Assembly: GCF_019750675.1 (NCBI RefSeq)
Contig: NZ_JAIEOF010000164.1
Location: 1 to 56,014 of the forward strand
Length of the DNA: 56,014 nt
From: Methylobacterium sp.
GTDB taxonomy: Bacteria > Pseudomonadota > Alphaproteobacteria > Rhizobiales > Beijerinckiaceae
Direction of reading: 5' to 3'
A program made the position numbers and the translations under genes. The number at the start of each line of letters is the position of its first letter. The stretch's first letter is position 1. This document shows positions 1 through 7,552 of the stretch, one piece after another. The notes under the pieces are model-generated. The model worked only from the letters and a program-made list of their open reading frames with translations, was not told the origin of the DNA and made no database searches.

Positions 1-378
1 GGGCACATCAATCTGTCGATCCTCGGCGCCATGCAGGTGGCGGAGAACGGCGATCTGGCCAACTGGATGATCCCGGGCAAGATGGTGAAGGGCATGGGCG
101 GCGCCATGGATCTCGTGGCCGGCGTCAAGAAGGTGGTGGTGGTGATGGAGCACACCGCCAAGGGCAAGGACGGCTCGGAGAGCCCCAAGCTGCTGGCCGC
201 CTGCGACCTGCCCCTCACCGGCACCCACGTGGTCGACATGGTCATCACCGATCTCGGCGTCTTCACCATCGACAAGAAGGGTGAGGGCGGGATGACCCTG
301 GTCGAGCTCGCCGACGGCGTCACCGAGGACGAGGTCCGCCGGAAGACGACGGCGCGCTTCACCACCAAGCTCGCCTGA
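1..378 (+). CDS. scoB: 3-oxoacid CoA-transferase subunit B, 5' truncated by the window edge
   Basis: C-terminal part of the beta subunit of a succinyl-CoA:3-ketoacid (or 3-oxoadipate) CoA-transferase, which moves CoA between succinyl-CoA and a 3-oxo acid. The open frame enters at base 1 ([13 protein letters not shown]), so the N-terminus with the catalytic Glu region lies outside the window. What is visible is typical of the B subunit: the [19 protein letters not shown] glycine-rich stretch, a VVVVMEH strand, and the end [18 protein letters not shown]. The A subunit would be expected just upstream, off the window. ScoB and PcaJ cannot be told apart from this fragment. The ATG at 31 in the ORF track is internal, not the start. 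Confidence 0.9.
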   Translation, partial: GHINLSILGAMQVAENGDLANWMIPGKMVKGMGGAMDLVAGVKKVVVVMEHTAKGKDGSESPKLLAACDLPLTGTHVVDMVITDLGVFTIDKKGEGGMTLVELADGVTEDEVRRKTTARFTTKLA

Positions 379-403
379 ACCGAACCGCGCTCGATCCGCG
401 ACC

Positions 404-436
404 AACCCGGCCGGTCTCGGCCGCGACGGGTTTTTC
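404..436 (+). terminator. Rho-independent terminator after scoB
   Basis: A GC-rich inverted repeat (AACCCG ... CGGGTT, with inner GGCC pairs) runs straight into a T run, 26 bases after the scoB stop codon. It closes the CoA-transferase operon before the small gene at 509. Confidence 0.7.
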
Positions 437-508
437 GCGGCACGCCGGTCCCCGGATCGTGGCGGCGCTCTACCTGTCCTGCGGGGGGCAACACAGGAGT
501 GCCGAGAC

Positions 509-682
509 ATGACCGTGGTTTCAAAGACCGTGATGGAAGAGGGCAAGGCCGCCAAGCTGGCTGGATTGCCCGATTCCGAGAACCCGTACCCCGCCGGTTC
601 GCAGAACAGCGCGGACTGGCTGGAGGGTTATACCTTCGACGAGGCCGAACAGAACGTCGATCGTCCGGGGAGCGACGGCTAA
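509..682 (+). CDS. RMF/CrpP-like small protein (57 aa)
   Basis: Too short for the ORF track, and the longer frames listed over it are shadows. Translation begins MTVVSKTVMEEGKAAKLAG and contains ENPYPAGS followed by WLEGY. That layout (a helix with GxxAxxAG, then NPY..GS, then WxxGY) matches the ribosome modulation factor / CrpP family, in which RMF binds the 30S subunit and drives 100S ribosome dimers in stationary phase. The tail DEAEQNVDRPGSDG is acidic, unlike the basic enterobacterial RMF, so ribosome binding is not assured. The start has AGGAG 10 bases upstream. It stands alone between two terminated units. Family call from motif recognition only. Confidence 0.7.
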   Translation: MTVVSKTVMEEGKAAKLAGLPDSENPYPAGSQNSADWLEGYTFDEAEQNVDRPGSDG

Positions 683-864
683 CGCCTGTTGGGTCATACG
701 AGCCGTTGGGCGGTCATACCCGAATGGCAAGTTTTGCCGTATCGGCCGCAAAATATCCGGCCACCGATACAGCGTGTCGCCGTCGAATTAACCGGCCGAT
801 GAACGTAAGAAAATCGGACGTACCTTCGAAAAATCTTGAGACTGTCGCGTCCGAATTTTGCGAT

Positions 865-889
865 GAACGAATGCTGGACTCGACGCGTT
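865..889 (+). promoter_or_regulatory. EcfG-like general-stress promoter candidate
   Basis: GAAC at 865-868 and CGTT at 886-889 are separated by exactly 17 bases, and CGTT lies 37 bases before the ATG at 927. The alphaproteobacterial PhyR/EcfG consensus is GGAAC-N16/17-CGTT; here only the first G differs (TGAAC). The same arrangement occurs before two other genes in this window (2818 and 23765). Confidence 0.45.
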
Positions 890-926
890 AAGTTTCCAAG
901 TTGATAACAACAGGAGACAACGCACC

Positions 927-1220
927 ATGTCGATCAAAACCTTAGTCGTTGCTGGATCGCTCGCCCTCGCCCTCACGGGTTCCGCCTTCGCCCAGAACGC
1001 GGCCGGCGGCGGCTCCGCCACGGGCAACATGAACAATCCGGGCAGCGTGAAGAGCGACGGCGAGAAGGCCATGGAACGTACGGGCGCACCGGCGGCCACC
1101 GGTTCCACCATGGCGCCGGCCGGCACCTCCGGCGGTCCGAGCACGGCGACGCAGGGTGCCCCCGGCGGAACCGGTGGCAACGGCGTGACCGGCAGCGGCG
1201 CGGCCCCCAGCGGCAAGTAA
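927..1220 (+). CDS. Small secreted Gly/Ser/Thr-rich protein (97 aa)
   Basis: No known function. Residues 1-22 form a clear Sec signal peptide (MSIKTLVVAG..., cleavage after SAFA), followed by a low-complexity mature chain rich in Gly, Ser, Thr, Ala and Pro with no Cys and no aromatic residue, so it is probably disordered in the periplasm or outside the cell. The start has CAGGAGACAACGCACC upstream, a good ribosome site. It resembles the protein at 23765 (both have signal peptide, MNNPG and GVTGS motifs), so the two look like paralogues. An EcfG-like promoter precedes it and a terminator follows 35 bases after the stop, so it is a single-gene unit, probably stress-induced. Confidence 0.8.
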   Translation: MSIKTLVVAGSLALALTGSAFAQNAAGGGSATGNMNNPGSVKSDGEKAMERTGAPAATGSTMAPAGTSGGPSTATQGAPGGTGGNGVTGSGAAPSGK

Positions 1221-1255
1221 AGTCGGCGCGCCGGTCTTCTCCAAACGACACGTCC

Positions 1256-1286
1256 AGCCCCGCAGCCTCACGGCGCGGGGCTTTCG
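1256..1286 (+). terminator. Rho-independent terminator
   Basis: AGCCCCGC (1256-1263) pairs with GCGGGGCT (1275-1282), followed by TTCGCTT. It sits between the convergent genes 927 (+) and 1306 (-) and could serve either; the T-rich side favours the plus strand. Confidence 0.7.
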
Positions 1287-1305
1287 CTTGTCGACGGTGC
1301 GGATC

Positions 1306-1800
1306 TCAGGCGCCGGTATAGCCCAGGGCGATCGCGGCAGCCTTCAGGCGTTGGAACGCCGTCGCGTAGCGCTCGCGCTGGGCCGCCCCGTCCGGGAGGG
1401 TTCGATCCGGGCTCAGATTGTCCTCGGTATCCGACATCTTGATGAGAATCGCGCCGAGATGGCCCTCGCCGATGAGACGGGTCATGCGCGCATCGTAGGG
1501 CATCGGCTCCGGCGACTTCGTCAGCAGCCGGACCATCGCGACCACGGGCTCCGCGAAGCCCTCCGCGCGCAGGCCGACCGGGGTGGTCGGCGTATCCTCG
1601 AGCACATCGTGGAGGATCGCGGCCTGCATCACCTCCATCGGGTCGATCGGCAGGCGGTCCACGGATTTGGCATGGCCGGCGCGGACGACGGAGGCGTTCG
1701 CGACCCGCTCGAGGTGCCGGATGTAGGGTTGCCCGCCCTTATCGATCTGGCCCGCATGGGCGAGGATCGCAAAGCTGTGCGCTTCGAAGATGGATGCCAT
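1306..1800 (-). CDS. HD-domain protein, candidate small alarmone hydrolase (164 aa)
   Basis: Single HD domain of the RelA/SpoT hydrolase (Mesh1/SAH) type, which removes the 3'-pyrophosphate of (p)ppGpp. Visible in order: FAILAHAGQIDKGGQPYIRH near residue 10-29 (first metal His and the GQ.RK.G.PY.H signature), AILHDVLEDT at 61-70 (the HD pair and Glu-Asp), and KMSDTEDNLS at about 121-130 (final metal Asp). There is no synthetase, TGS or ACT domain, so it is a stand-alone hydrolase or related phosphohydrolase. The start is the ATG at 1800; the longer frame back to 2562 runs through gene 2035 and lacks support. Substrate is inferred from family, not shown. Confidence 0.75.
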   Translation of the reverse strand: MASIFEAHSFAILAHAGQIDKGGQPYIRHLERVANASVVRAGHAKSVDRLPIDPMEVMQAAILHDVLEDTPTTPVGLRAEGFAEPVVAMVRLLTKSPEPMPYDARMTRLIGEGHLGAILIKMSDTEDNLSPDRTLPDGAAQRERYATAFQRLKAAAIALGYTGA

Positions 1801-2034
1801 CGCGTCGCCTCGCAGGCTCGGTCGCCGACCCCGATCGACGAGGCCTCTCACTGCCTCAGATGCCCGCGCGGGTAAACCGCAGCGCCGCGTTCCGGCGCGT
1901 CCGATCCGCTCCGTCCACGAAACCGGGACGGCACAGGCCGCCAGCGTTAGCGGGGCATTAAGCGGAACCGTCGAAATCAGGGGAAGGCCGGAGGCGTTCC
2001 CCGGCCCTCGGGCGTATCGCGAGGATGATGGCGT

Positions 2035-2442
2035 ATGGGTAGCGTTCCGGCGACGATGGACAATGTCGTTCCCTTCCGGCGCACGGCCCCCCGGCCGCAG
2101 CGGCCCGAGACCCCGGTACCGGGCAGCGTCGCGGCCCGGCGGAGCGAGCAGCGAGCCCTGATGGACGCGGTCTACGCGACCGGCAGCCTGGCGGTGGCGG
2201 CCGGCGACCGCGAGACCAAACTCATCGCCTCGCGCCTGCAGGTCTATGGCTTCCTCCTCGTTGAAGAGATCGGGGCCGACGGGACGCCCCGGCGCCTGCG
2301 CCCATCGGAAGCGATCCGCGCCCGGACGGACTTCCCCTGGCGGCTGTCCAAGGCGCGCTACGGCGCAGGCACCGGCCTTGCCGTCACCATTCCGGCGGTG
2401 GACAACTTCCTGTTCGATCTGCCCTCCGGCCTGCCGGCCTGA
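2035..2442 (+). CDS. Hypothetical protein (135 aa)
   Basis: Not recognised. No signal peptide or membrane segment. An Arg/Pro-rich, probably disordered N-terminus (to about residue 35) leads to a compact region with MDAVYATGSLAVAAGDRETKLIASRLQVYGFLLVEEIG and an end rich in aromatic and small residues (VDNFLFDLPSGLPA). The ATG at 2035 follows a GAGGATGATGG stretch; an alternative start is the ATG at 2056 (MDNVVPFRR). It is divergent to the HD-domain gene, about 235 bases apart. Codon use and GC at third positions fit the neighbours, supporting a real gene. Confidence 0.6.
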   Translation: MGSVPATMDNVVPFRRTAPRPQRPETPVPGSVAARRSEQRALMDAVYATGSLAVAAGDRETKLIASRLQVYGFLLVEEIGADGTPRRLRPSEAIRARTDFPWRLSKARYGAGTGLAVTIPAVDNFLFDLPSGLPA

Positions 2443-2582
2443 AGCGGTTCGGGCGGACGCGCCGCGTCTCTGTGGCGGCCGGGAGACATCGGCAATTTCC
2501 TCGCTGTGGACAGCGTCGCGGTCATCGAATTCCAAGCGTGGGCGTGAGATAAACGGGCTCATCCCACACCCGGCCGATTGCC

Positions 2583-2696
2583 ATGCTGACCGCCTCAGAA
2601 AACCTCGTCATCCAACACCGTGAGATCGTCGCCATCCTGGTGACCTACGCCCTGTTCTTCGCGGGCGTGATCGCGATGGCTTGGCTGATCGCCTGA
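2583..2696 (+). CDS. Very small single-pass membrane protein (37 aa)
   Basis: Below the ORF-track cutoff. Translation is MLTASENLVIQHREIVAIL... ending GVIAMAWLIA, with a short polar N-terminus and one hydrophobic helix from about residue 16 to the end. It has no recognisable family. The upstream ribosome site is weak, so the call rests on the clean membrane-helix composition and on the stop codon lying directly after the helix. Another tiny membrane protein of the same design is at 30614. Confidence 0.5.
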   Translation: MLTASENLVIQHREIVAILVTYALFFAGVIAMAWLIA

Positions 2697-2759
2697 GCGC
2701 CGGGCAGGGGACGCGAGGAAGGCACACGGGGAGGCGGCCGCCGCGCCCCGTTCGAGCAT

Positions 2760-2785
2760 GGAACTCCCGGAAACGCAGTCGGGTT
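2760..2785 (+). promoter_or_regulatory. EcfG-like promoter candidate for the DUF3140 gene
   Basis: GGAAC (2760-2764), a 17-base spacer, then GGTT (2782-2785), 32 bases before the ATG at 2818. The -35 matches the EcfG consensus perfectly and the -10 has one mismatch (GGTT for CGTT). If used, transcription starts after the ATG at 2758, which supports the shorter start. Confidence 0.4.
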
Positions 2786-2817
2786 TCTCGGCCGATCACC
2801 CGGGAGACGACGCGCGA

Positions 2818-3171
2818 ATGGCAGACCGAGCCGACGATCACGCCGAGACCTACGCGGCTTTCCGCGAGGCCGTGAACATGCCCCCCGCCAAGCTGGAAGC
2901 CTTCCTCGAGACCGACGAGAGCAAGTCCGTCGGCCAGAAGAAGGATGGCGGCGAGGCGACGGGCCACCGCGAGGGGCGTCGCATCGTCGAACTTCTGCGC
3001 ACGAAGAAGGCCGACCTCACCGACGACGACTACGCCCACATGGCCAAGGTCGTCGGATACGTTCGCCGCCACCTCAAGCAGGGCGGACCGGACGACAAGG
3101 CCAAGGTGAAGGATTCGGCCTGGCGGCTGTCCCTGATGAACTGGGGACACGACCCGCTCAAGGACGACTGA
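2818..3171 (+). CDS. DUF3140 domain protein (117 aa)
   Basis: Small soluble protein of the DUF3140 family, function unknown. Family-like features are FREAVNMPPAKLEAFLETDES, then SVGQKKDGGEATGHREGRRIVELL, then YAHMAKVVGYVRRHLKQGG and an end WRLSLMNWGHDPLKDD. Charged residues dominate and there is no signal or membrane segment. I chose the ATG at 2818 (MADRADDH) with GGGAGACGACGCGCGA before it, rather than the track's 2758, because the candidate stress promoter overlaps 2758-2785. Members are often found near DNA-repair or stress genes; the function remains open. Confidence 0.75.
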   Translation: MADRADDHAETYAAFREAVNMPPAKLEAFLETDESKSVGQKKDGGEATGHREGRRIVELLRTKKADLTDDDYAHMAKVVGYVRRHLKQGGPDDKAKVKDSAWRLSLMNWGHDPLKDD

Positions 3172-3272
3172 CGCATCTCGTCTTACGAGGCGCCCGCTGC
3201 GCCGAGCGGTCTGAACGATATGACAACCACCGATGTCTCACCCGGGGCGAAAACCCGTCCCTGGGGGAAACC

Positions 3273-3348
3273 TGGTGGAGCTGAGCGGGATCGAACCGCT
3301 GACCTCCGCAGTGCGATTGCGGCGCTCTCCCATCTGAGCTACAGCCCC
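3273..3348 (-). tRNA. tRNA-Ala (anticodon CGC)
   Basis: The reverse complement starts GGGGCTGTAGCTCAGATGGG and ends with the T arm GGTTCGATCC and an encoded CCA. The acceptor stem GGGGCTG pairs with CAGCTCC (one G-U). The anticodon stem CCGCA/TGCGG encloses loop ATCGCAC, so the anticodon is CGC, decoding GCG. The GGGGCTG acceptor end is typical of alanine tRNA. Confidence 0.95.
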
Positions 3349-3470
3349 GTTCCGGGGTGCCGGCCTTTTAGGCTCGCGCACGCCGGCCTGTCAATTCCAG
3401 AAATCCTGCGGCTTTGCGTGCGCGTGATGCGCCCTGCGAGCGCGGGGCCACGAGGACTTCGTTTCCGCGC

Positions 3471-3773
3471 ATGAACGCCTTCATCTGGCTCTTCGACACC
3501 GTCGTGCAGCTCTACATCTACGTCCTCATCGCCAGCGCCGTGCTGAGCTGGCTCGTGGCGTTCAACGTGGTGAACGTCCGCAATCCCATCGTCTCCCAGA
3601 TCGGCGAGGTGCTCTACCGCCTCACCGAGCCGGTGCTGCGCCCGATCCGCAACATCCTGCCCAATCTGGGCGGCGTCGACCTTTCGCCGATCGTGCTCGT
3701 CCTGCTGCTGCTGTTCGCGAGCCGGCTGCTGCACGAATTCGTGCCGACGCAGACCACCATCTACACGCGCTGA
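3471..3773 (+). CDS. YggT family membrane protein (100 aa)
   Basis: Integral inner-membrane protein with two hydrophobic segments (about residues 10-32 and 70-88) separated by the family loop VRNPIVSQIGEVLYRLTEPVLRPIR, the YggT hallmark. Members often lie near pyrroline-carboxylate reductase, ftsZ or division genes and have been linked to osmotic stress and membrane organisation; the exact role is unresolved. The ATG at 3471 was chosen over 3414 because it begins at the normal family N-terminus (MNAFIWLFDTV). Confidence 0.85.
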   Translation: MNAFIWLFDTVVQLYIYVLIASAVLSWLVAFNVVNVRNPIVSQIGEVLYRLTEPVLRPIRNILPNLGGVDLSPIVLVLLLLFASRLLHEFVPTQTTIYTR

Positions 3774-3879
3774 GCCGCACGCGCCGGGCCGAAGAGCCGG
3801 CGAGGGGCAGGGCACGACGACGGCCCGCCCCACACAAGAAACCGTTGCGCCACCGCGCCGCCCTGGGGACGAGACCGCC

Positions 3880-4926
3880 ATGAAGACCAATCCCGGCCGA
3901 TTCTTCGAGGATTACCGCCTCGGGGAGACCATCCGCCACGCCACGCCCCGCACCGTCACCCTCGGCGACGTCGCGCTCTACACCGCGCTCTACGGGCCCC
4001 GCTTCGCCGTTCAATCCTCGGACGCCTTCGCACGCGCCATCGGCTATCCGCGGAGCCCCCTCGACGACCTGCTCACCTTCCACGTCGTCTTCGGCAAGAC
4101 CGTGCCGGACATCTCCCTCAACGCCCTTGCCAATCTCGGCTATGCCGAGGGTGGCTTCCGCCGGCCGGTCTATCCCGGCGAGACGCTCTCGACGGTGTCG
4201 GAGGTGATCGGCCTCAAGGAGAGCTCGAACCGGCAGACCGGCGTGGTCTACGTGCGCTCCACCGGCTCGGACGCCGACGGCGAGACCGTGCTGAGCTATT
4301 GCCGCTGGGTGCTGGTCAAGAAGCGCGATCCAGCGGCGGTCATCGCCCAGGAGCACGTGCCGACCTTCGCCAAGGTGGTGGACCCCGCCGACCTCGCCGG
4401 CGCCCTGCCGTCCCTCAACGCCGGCGCCTACGATTGCGAACTCGCCGGCTCGCCTCACCGCTTCGGCGACTACGTGGTGGGCGAGCGGATCGACCACGTC
4501 GACGGGATGACCGTCGAAGAGGCCGAGCACCAGATCGCCACGCGCCTCTACCAAAACACCGCCAAGGTGCACTTCGACGGCTACGCGGCCAAGGACACCC
4601 GCTTCGGCCGCCGGCTGATCTACGGGGGCGTCGTCATCTCGCTGGCCCGGGCGCTCAGCTTCAACGGCCTGGCGAACGCCTTCGCGCTCGCGGGCATCAA
4701 TGCCGGCCGCCACGTCGCGCCGCTGTTCGCCGGCGACACGGTCTATGCCTGGAGCGAGGTGCTGGAGACCGCCGAATTGCCCGGCCGCAGCGACATCGGG
4801 GCGCTGCGCCTGCGCACGGTGGCCACCAAGAACCAGCCCTGCGGCAACCACCCGGACAAGGTCGGCGATGCCTATGACCCGTCCGTAATCCTCGACCTCG
4901 ACTACTGGGCCTTCATGCCGCGCTGA
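3880..4926 (+). CDS. mch: Mesaconyl-CoA hydratase (beta-methylmalyl-CoA dehydratase), MaoC-like (348 aa)
   Basis: Reversible hydration of mesaconyl-C1-CoA to beta-methylmalyl-CoA in the ethylmalonyl-CoA pathway, which regenerates glyoxylate for the serine cycle in methylotrophs lacking isocitrate lyase. Two tandem hot-dog domains are seen: MKTNPGRFFEDYRLGETIRH with a FAVQSSDAFARAIGYPRSP hydratase segment, and a second half beginning about residue 195 (HRFGDYVVGERIDHVDG) with NTAKVHFDGYAAKD and RLIYGGVVISLARALSF. Length fits the Rhodobacter and Methylobacterium enzymes. The ATG at 3880 follows GACGAGACCGCC. It appears monocistronic. The same gene may be named mcd or meaC in other annotations. 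Confidence 0.85.
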   Translation: MKTNPGRFFEDYRLGETIRHATPRTVTLGDVALYTALYGPRFAVQSSDAFARAIGYPRSPLDDLLTFHVVFGKTVPDISLNALANLGYAEGGFRRPVYPGETLSTVSEVIGLKESSNRQTGVVYVRSTGSDADGETVLSYCRWVLVKKRDPAAVIAQEHVPTFAKVVDPADLAGALPSLNAGAYDCELAGSPHRFGDYVVGERIDHVDGMTVEEAEHQIATRLYQNTAKVHFDGYAAKDTRFGRRLIYGGVVISLARALSFNGLANAFALAGINAGRHVAPLFAGDTVYAWSEVLETAELPGRSDIGALRLRTVATKNQPCGNHPDKVGDAYDPSVILDLDYWAFMPR

Positions 4927-5098
4927 GGTCCCGTCGCCGCGCGGGCGGCCTCGAGAGGGCCGCCCGTGATTGTGCTGTCGTTATCCGGACGCGTCCGGAG
5001 GATGATGGGCAGTGGTTGCAGAGCCGACCAAGGGGCCCGCCTGCCCCTTTCCGTCGTTCGGAATCAGCCCCCGCGATCCGTGGATCGCGCGGCGCCGG

Positions 5099-5899
5099 TC
5101 AGCCGCCGAACAGGCCGAGCACGGTCCGCCGCAGGGGATTGGCCGGATCGGAGAGCAGTCGCAGCGCCATCAGGCACGCGATCGTCACGAGAAGCGGGCG
5201 GATCAACCGGGCCCCCATCCGGATCGCGAGGCGCGAGCCGATCTGCGCCCCGAGAAAGGCGCCGACCGCCATCGTCAGGCCGATCGCCCAGACCACGTGA
5301 CCGCCGATCGCGAAGAGGGCGAGGCTGCCGAGATTACTCGCAGCGTTGGCGAGCTTGGTATGGGCGGTACCCTTCACCACGCCGAGGCCCAGCAGGGTCA
5401 CGAAACCGATCATGTAGAACGCACCGGCGCCGGGACCGAACACGCCATCGTAGAAACCGACCGCCGGGGCCCATGTCAGGGCGAACCAGTTCGGCGTCAT
5501 CCGCGCGGCCGCGTCCTCGTTGCTCATGCGCTTGGCGGTAGCGAAGTAGATGGCGATCGCGACGAGCAGGATCGGCACCGCGGCGTCCAGCACGGCGCGC
5601 GGCAGCAGGCTGACGCAGAGCGCGCCCGCGATCGAGGCGCAGCCGGCGCTCACCGCGATCTTCCAGGCATCCGGCCAGTGGATCAGGCGGCGCCGGGCGA
5701 AGGCGAGGGTGGAGGAGATCGCTCCGGCGCTGCCCTGAAGCTTGTTCGTCGCGATCGCCGCCACGGGATCGAGCCCCGCGAGCAGCAGGGCCGGTACCGT
5801 GAGCAGGCCGCCGCCGCCCGCGATCGCGTCGACGCAGCCGGCCGCGACGGCCATCGCGAACAGACCCGCGATCAGGCCGATATCCACCCCGAAGATCAT
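5099..5899 (-). CDS. TSUP/TauE-SafE family membrane transporter (266 aa)
   Basis: Inner-membrane permease of the TauE/SafE (UPF0721, YfcA-like) family, members of which export sulfite, sulfoacetate or related small anions. The N-terminal helix carries the glycine-rich AIAGGGGLLTVPALLLAGLDP motif followed by AIATNKLQGSAGAISSTLAF, both diagnostic. The second repeat half has FYDGVFGPGAGAFYMIGFVTLLG and KLANAASNLGSLALF. About eight hydrophobic segments. Substrate cannot be deduced; there are no sulfur genes beside it. It is convergent with the hydratase gene at 3880. Confidence 0.88.
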   Translation of the reverse strand: MIFGVDIGLIAGLFAMAVAAGCVDAIAGGGGLLTVPALLLAGLDPVAAIATNKLQGSAGAISSTLAFARRRLIHWPDAWKIAVSAGCASIAGALCVSLLPRAVLDAAVPILLVAIAIYFATAKRMSNEDAAARMTPNWFALTWAPAVGFYDGVFGPGAGAFYMIGFVTLLGLGVVKGTAHTKLANAASNLGSLALFAIGGHVVWAIGLTMAVGAFLGAQIGSRLAIRMGARLIRPLLVTIACLMALRLLSDPANPLRRTVLGLFGG

Positions 5900-5976
5900 A
5901 CCGTCCTCACGTCATGGTCCAGTGAAGACCGACTGGAGGCGGGATGGAGGATGGGGGCGGGCGCCGGATCAGCGTC

Positions 5977-6549
5977 TCAGTTGCGGACGACGACCCGGGT
6001 GCCGACCTTGGCGCGATCGTAGAGGTCGACCACGTCCTTGTTCGTCATGCGGATGCAGCCCGAGGAAACGGCGGCGCCCATGGTCTCGGGCTCGTTCGAA
6101 CCGTGGATGCGGTAGAGCGACGAACCGAGGTAGAGGGCGCGGGCGCCGAGGGGGTTGTCCTGCCCTCCGGCCATGAAGCGCGGCAGGTCGGGCCGGCGGG
6201 CCAGCATCTGCGACGGCGGGCGCCAATCCGGCCATTCCTTCTTCATCGTCACGCGCTTCTCGCCGGACCAGGAGAAGCCCTGGCGGCCGACGCCGACGCC
6301 GTAGCGCACGGCCTGACCGCCGCCGAGCACGTAGTAGAGCCGGCGCTGGCTCGTCGAGACCACGATGGTGCCGGGCTTCTCGGCGCCCTTCCAGGCGACG
6401 GTCTCGCGCGGGATCGCCTGCTCCTTGAAGATGTTCATGAAGTCGGCGATCGGCCCGCTGTCGAACGGGTTTCCGGCGAAGGCCGGGCCGGTCGATCCGG
6501 TGAGGGCCGCCGCCAGGGCGGCTGCGGCGAGAACGCGGCGCGTCTGCAT
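5977..6549 (-). CDS. L,D-transpeptidase, YkuD domain (190 aa)
   Basis: Periplasmic enzyme that makes 3-3 crosslinks in peptidoglycan or attaches proteins to it. A signal peptide (MQTRRVLAAAALAAALTG, ending near FAG) is followed by a YkuD domain: IVVSTSQRRLYYVLGGGQAVRYGVGVG, then LYRIHGSNEPETMGAAVSSGCIRM, with the catalytic His and Cys of the HG...S.GC.R motif. The ATG at 6549 was preferred to 6567 because GGAGGACAGACC lies just before it. Single gene, divergent to the membrane protein at 6821. Alphaproteobacteria usually carry many such paralogues. Confidence 0.92.
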   Translation of the reverse strand: MQTRRVLAAAALAAALTGSTGPAFAGNPFDSGPIADFMNIFKEQAIPRETVAWKGAEKPGTIVVSTSQRRLYYVLGGGQAVRYGVGVGRQGFSWSGEKRVTMKKEWPDWRPPSQMLARRPDLPRFMAGGQDNPLGARALYLGSSLYRIHGSNEPETMGAAVSSGCIRMTNKDVVDLYDRAKVGTRVVVRN

Positions 6550-6820
6550 GGTCTGTCCTCCAGCCAAAACAGGCTCCGGGGGCCATTCTGGGCCCCGAAG
6601 CCATCAGGCTCATGGTCGGGGGCAGGAGCCTTGACGGCGCACGGGGAGGTGGTCAACCGAGCCGACCACGTTCGCGCGCCTCTGTGTGATCCCCGCAACG
6701 CCGTCCGATTCAGCCGCCGAAGGGCCTTCGGAACACCTGACACAATGCCGCAGGAACTTGCGGCGCCGCCGGCGCAGCCCCAGAGTCCGGGACGTGAGAA
6801 GCTTGGCCCCCCACTTCGCG

Positions 6821-7225
6821 ATGCGTGTCGACCCGTTCGGTCGCATCGGCGCATCGTGGCCCGGACATGGTCCCCACGCCGCCCTGCGGACCGTGGTTGC
6901 GGCCGGATATGGGCTGCTGGGCCTGCTGTCTCTTGTCTGCGCCCTGCTGCCCCTGCTTCACGTCGCCGTGGATGTGCCCCGCGGCTTCGAAGTCCGACCC
7001 GTGCTCGCGCATTCGGCGGGACTTCCCGCGTCGGACGCCGGCGCCCGCATCGCGAGTACGCTCCTCGATCTCGACGAGGCCTGCGAGGAGGCGGTCCAGC
7101 CCCGCGTCGGCGCTCTGGTGGTCGCGCGGCTGCCGCGCCCCGCCTTGCCGCGCTCGACCGGTGTGCTCAAGGTTGCCGCCGCCATCCCCCTCGACCGCCC
7201 GCCGAGGCCGCGCCCGGCCGGCTGA
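6821..7225 (+). CDS. Hypothetical protein with one membrane segment (134 aa)
   Basis: Not recognised. An N-terminal cytoplasmic stretch (MRVDPFGRIGASWPG) is followed by a single hydrophobic helix at about residues 22-45 (VVAAGYGLLGLLSLVCALLPLL), then a soluble region with STLLDLDEACEEAVQPRVGALVVARL and a Pro/Arg-rich tail. Start uncertain: ATG at 6821 or an in-frame GTG at 6794; the frame remains open back to 6686. Support is moderate because both strands are open here, but the helix makes the plus frame the more convincing one. Confidence 0.45.
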   Translation: MRVDPFGRIGASWPGHGPHAALRTVVAAGYGLLGLLSLVCALLPLLHVAVDVPRGFEVRPVLAHSAGLPASDAGARIASTLLDLDEACEEAVQPRVGALVVARLPRPALPRSTGVLKVAAAIPLDRPPRPRPAG

Positions 7226-7452
7226 ACGCCCGGCGCGCCGCCTATCCCTGCGTGGTCCCGGACGGCCGGGTGCAACCCGTGTCGTTGGATTGCCAAGATT
7301 GTGCGGCATCCAGGGCGTCGCCGTCAGCGATCTCGATCCGGTCGATGGCGGGCTCTCCGAACCGGGGATGGCTCCACCACCCCTCGAACACGGCCCCCGC
7401 AGCGTCGATGCTGGCGTGATGCCGGCCGTGGCCCGCCGCTTGCCAGAGGGCG

Positions 7453-7470
7453 GATCCGATTACGGATCCC
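7453..7470. promoter_or_regulatory. Palindromic operator candidate upstream of the RND operon
   Basis: GGATCCG-ATTA-CGGATCC is a perfect inverted repeat with 7-base arms, 82 bases upstream of the adaptor GTG. Its size and position suit a TetR- or MarR-type repressor site. The 327-base region 7226-7552 has no convincing gene; apart from this palindrome and the AGGAG at 7538-7542 I see nothing else in it. Confidence 0.4.
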
Positions 7471-7552
7471 GGCTCCCTGGACCCTGAACACGGTGATGCC
7501 GGCTCGCCCCGCGAGCGTCATCGAACCGCCATTTCGCAGGAGCGAAGTAATC

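Noticed and set aside
499-891. 130-residue plus ORF over the RMF-like gene
   Set aside because: Different frame; Arg-rich shadow that runs through the stop and the promoter region of gene 927.
6649-6669. GTGGTC/GACCAC dyad between the L,D-transpeptidase and gene 6821
   Set aside because: Only 6-base arms with a 9-base centre; expected by chance in sequence of this composition.
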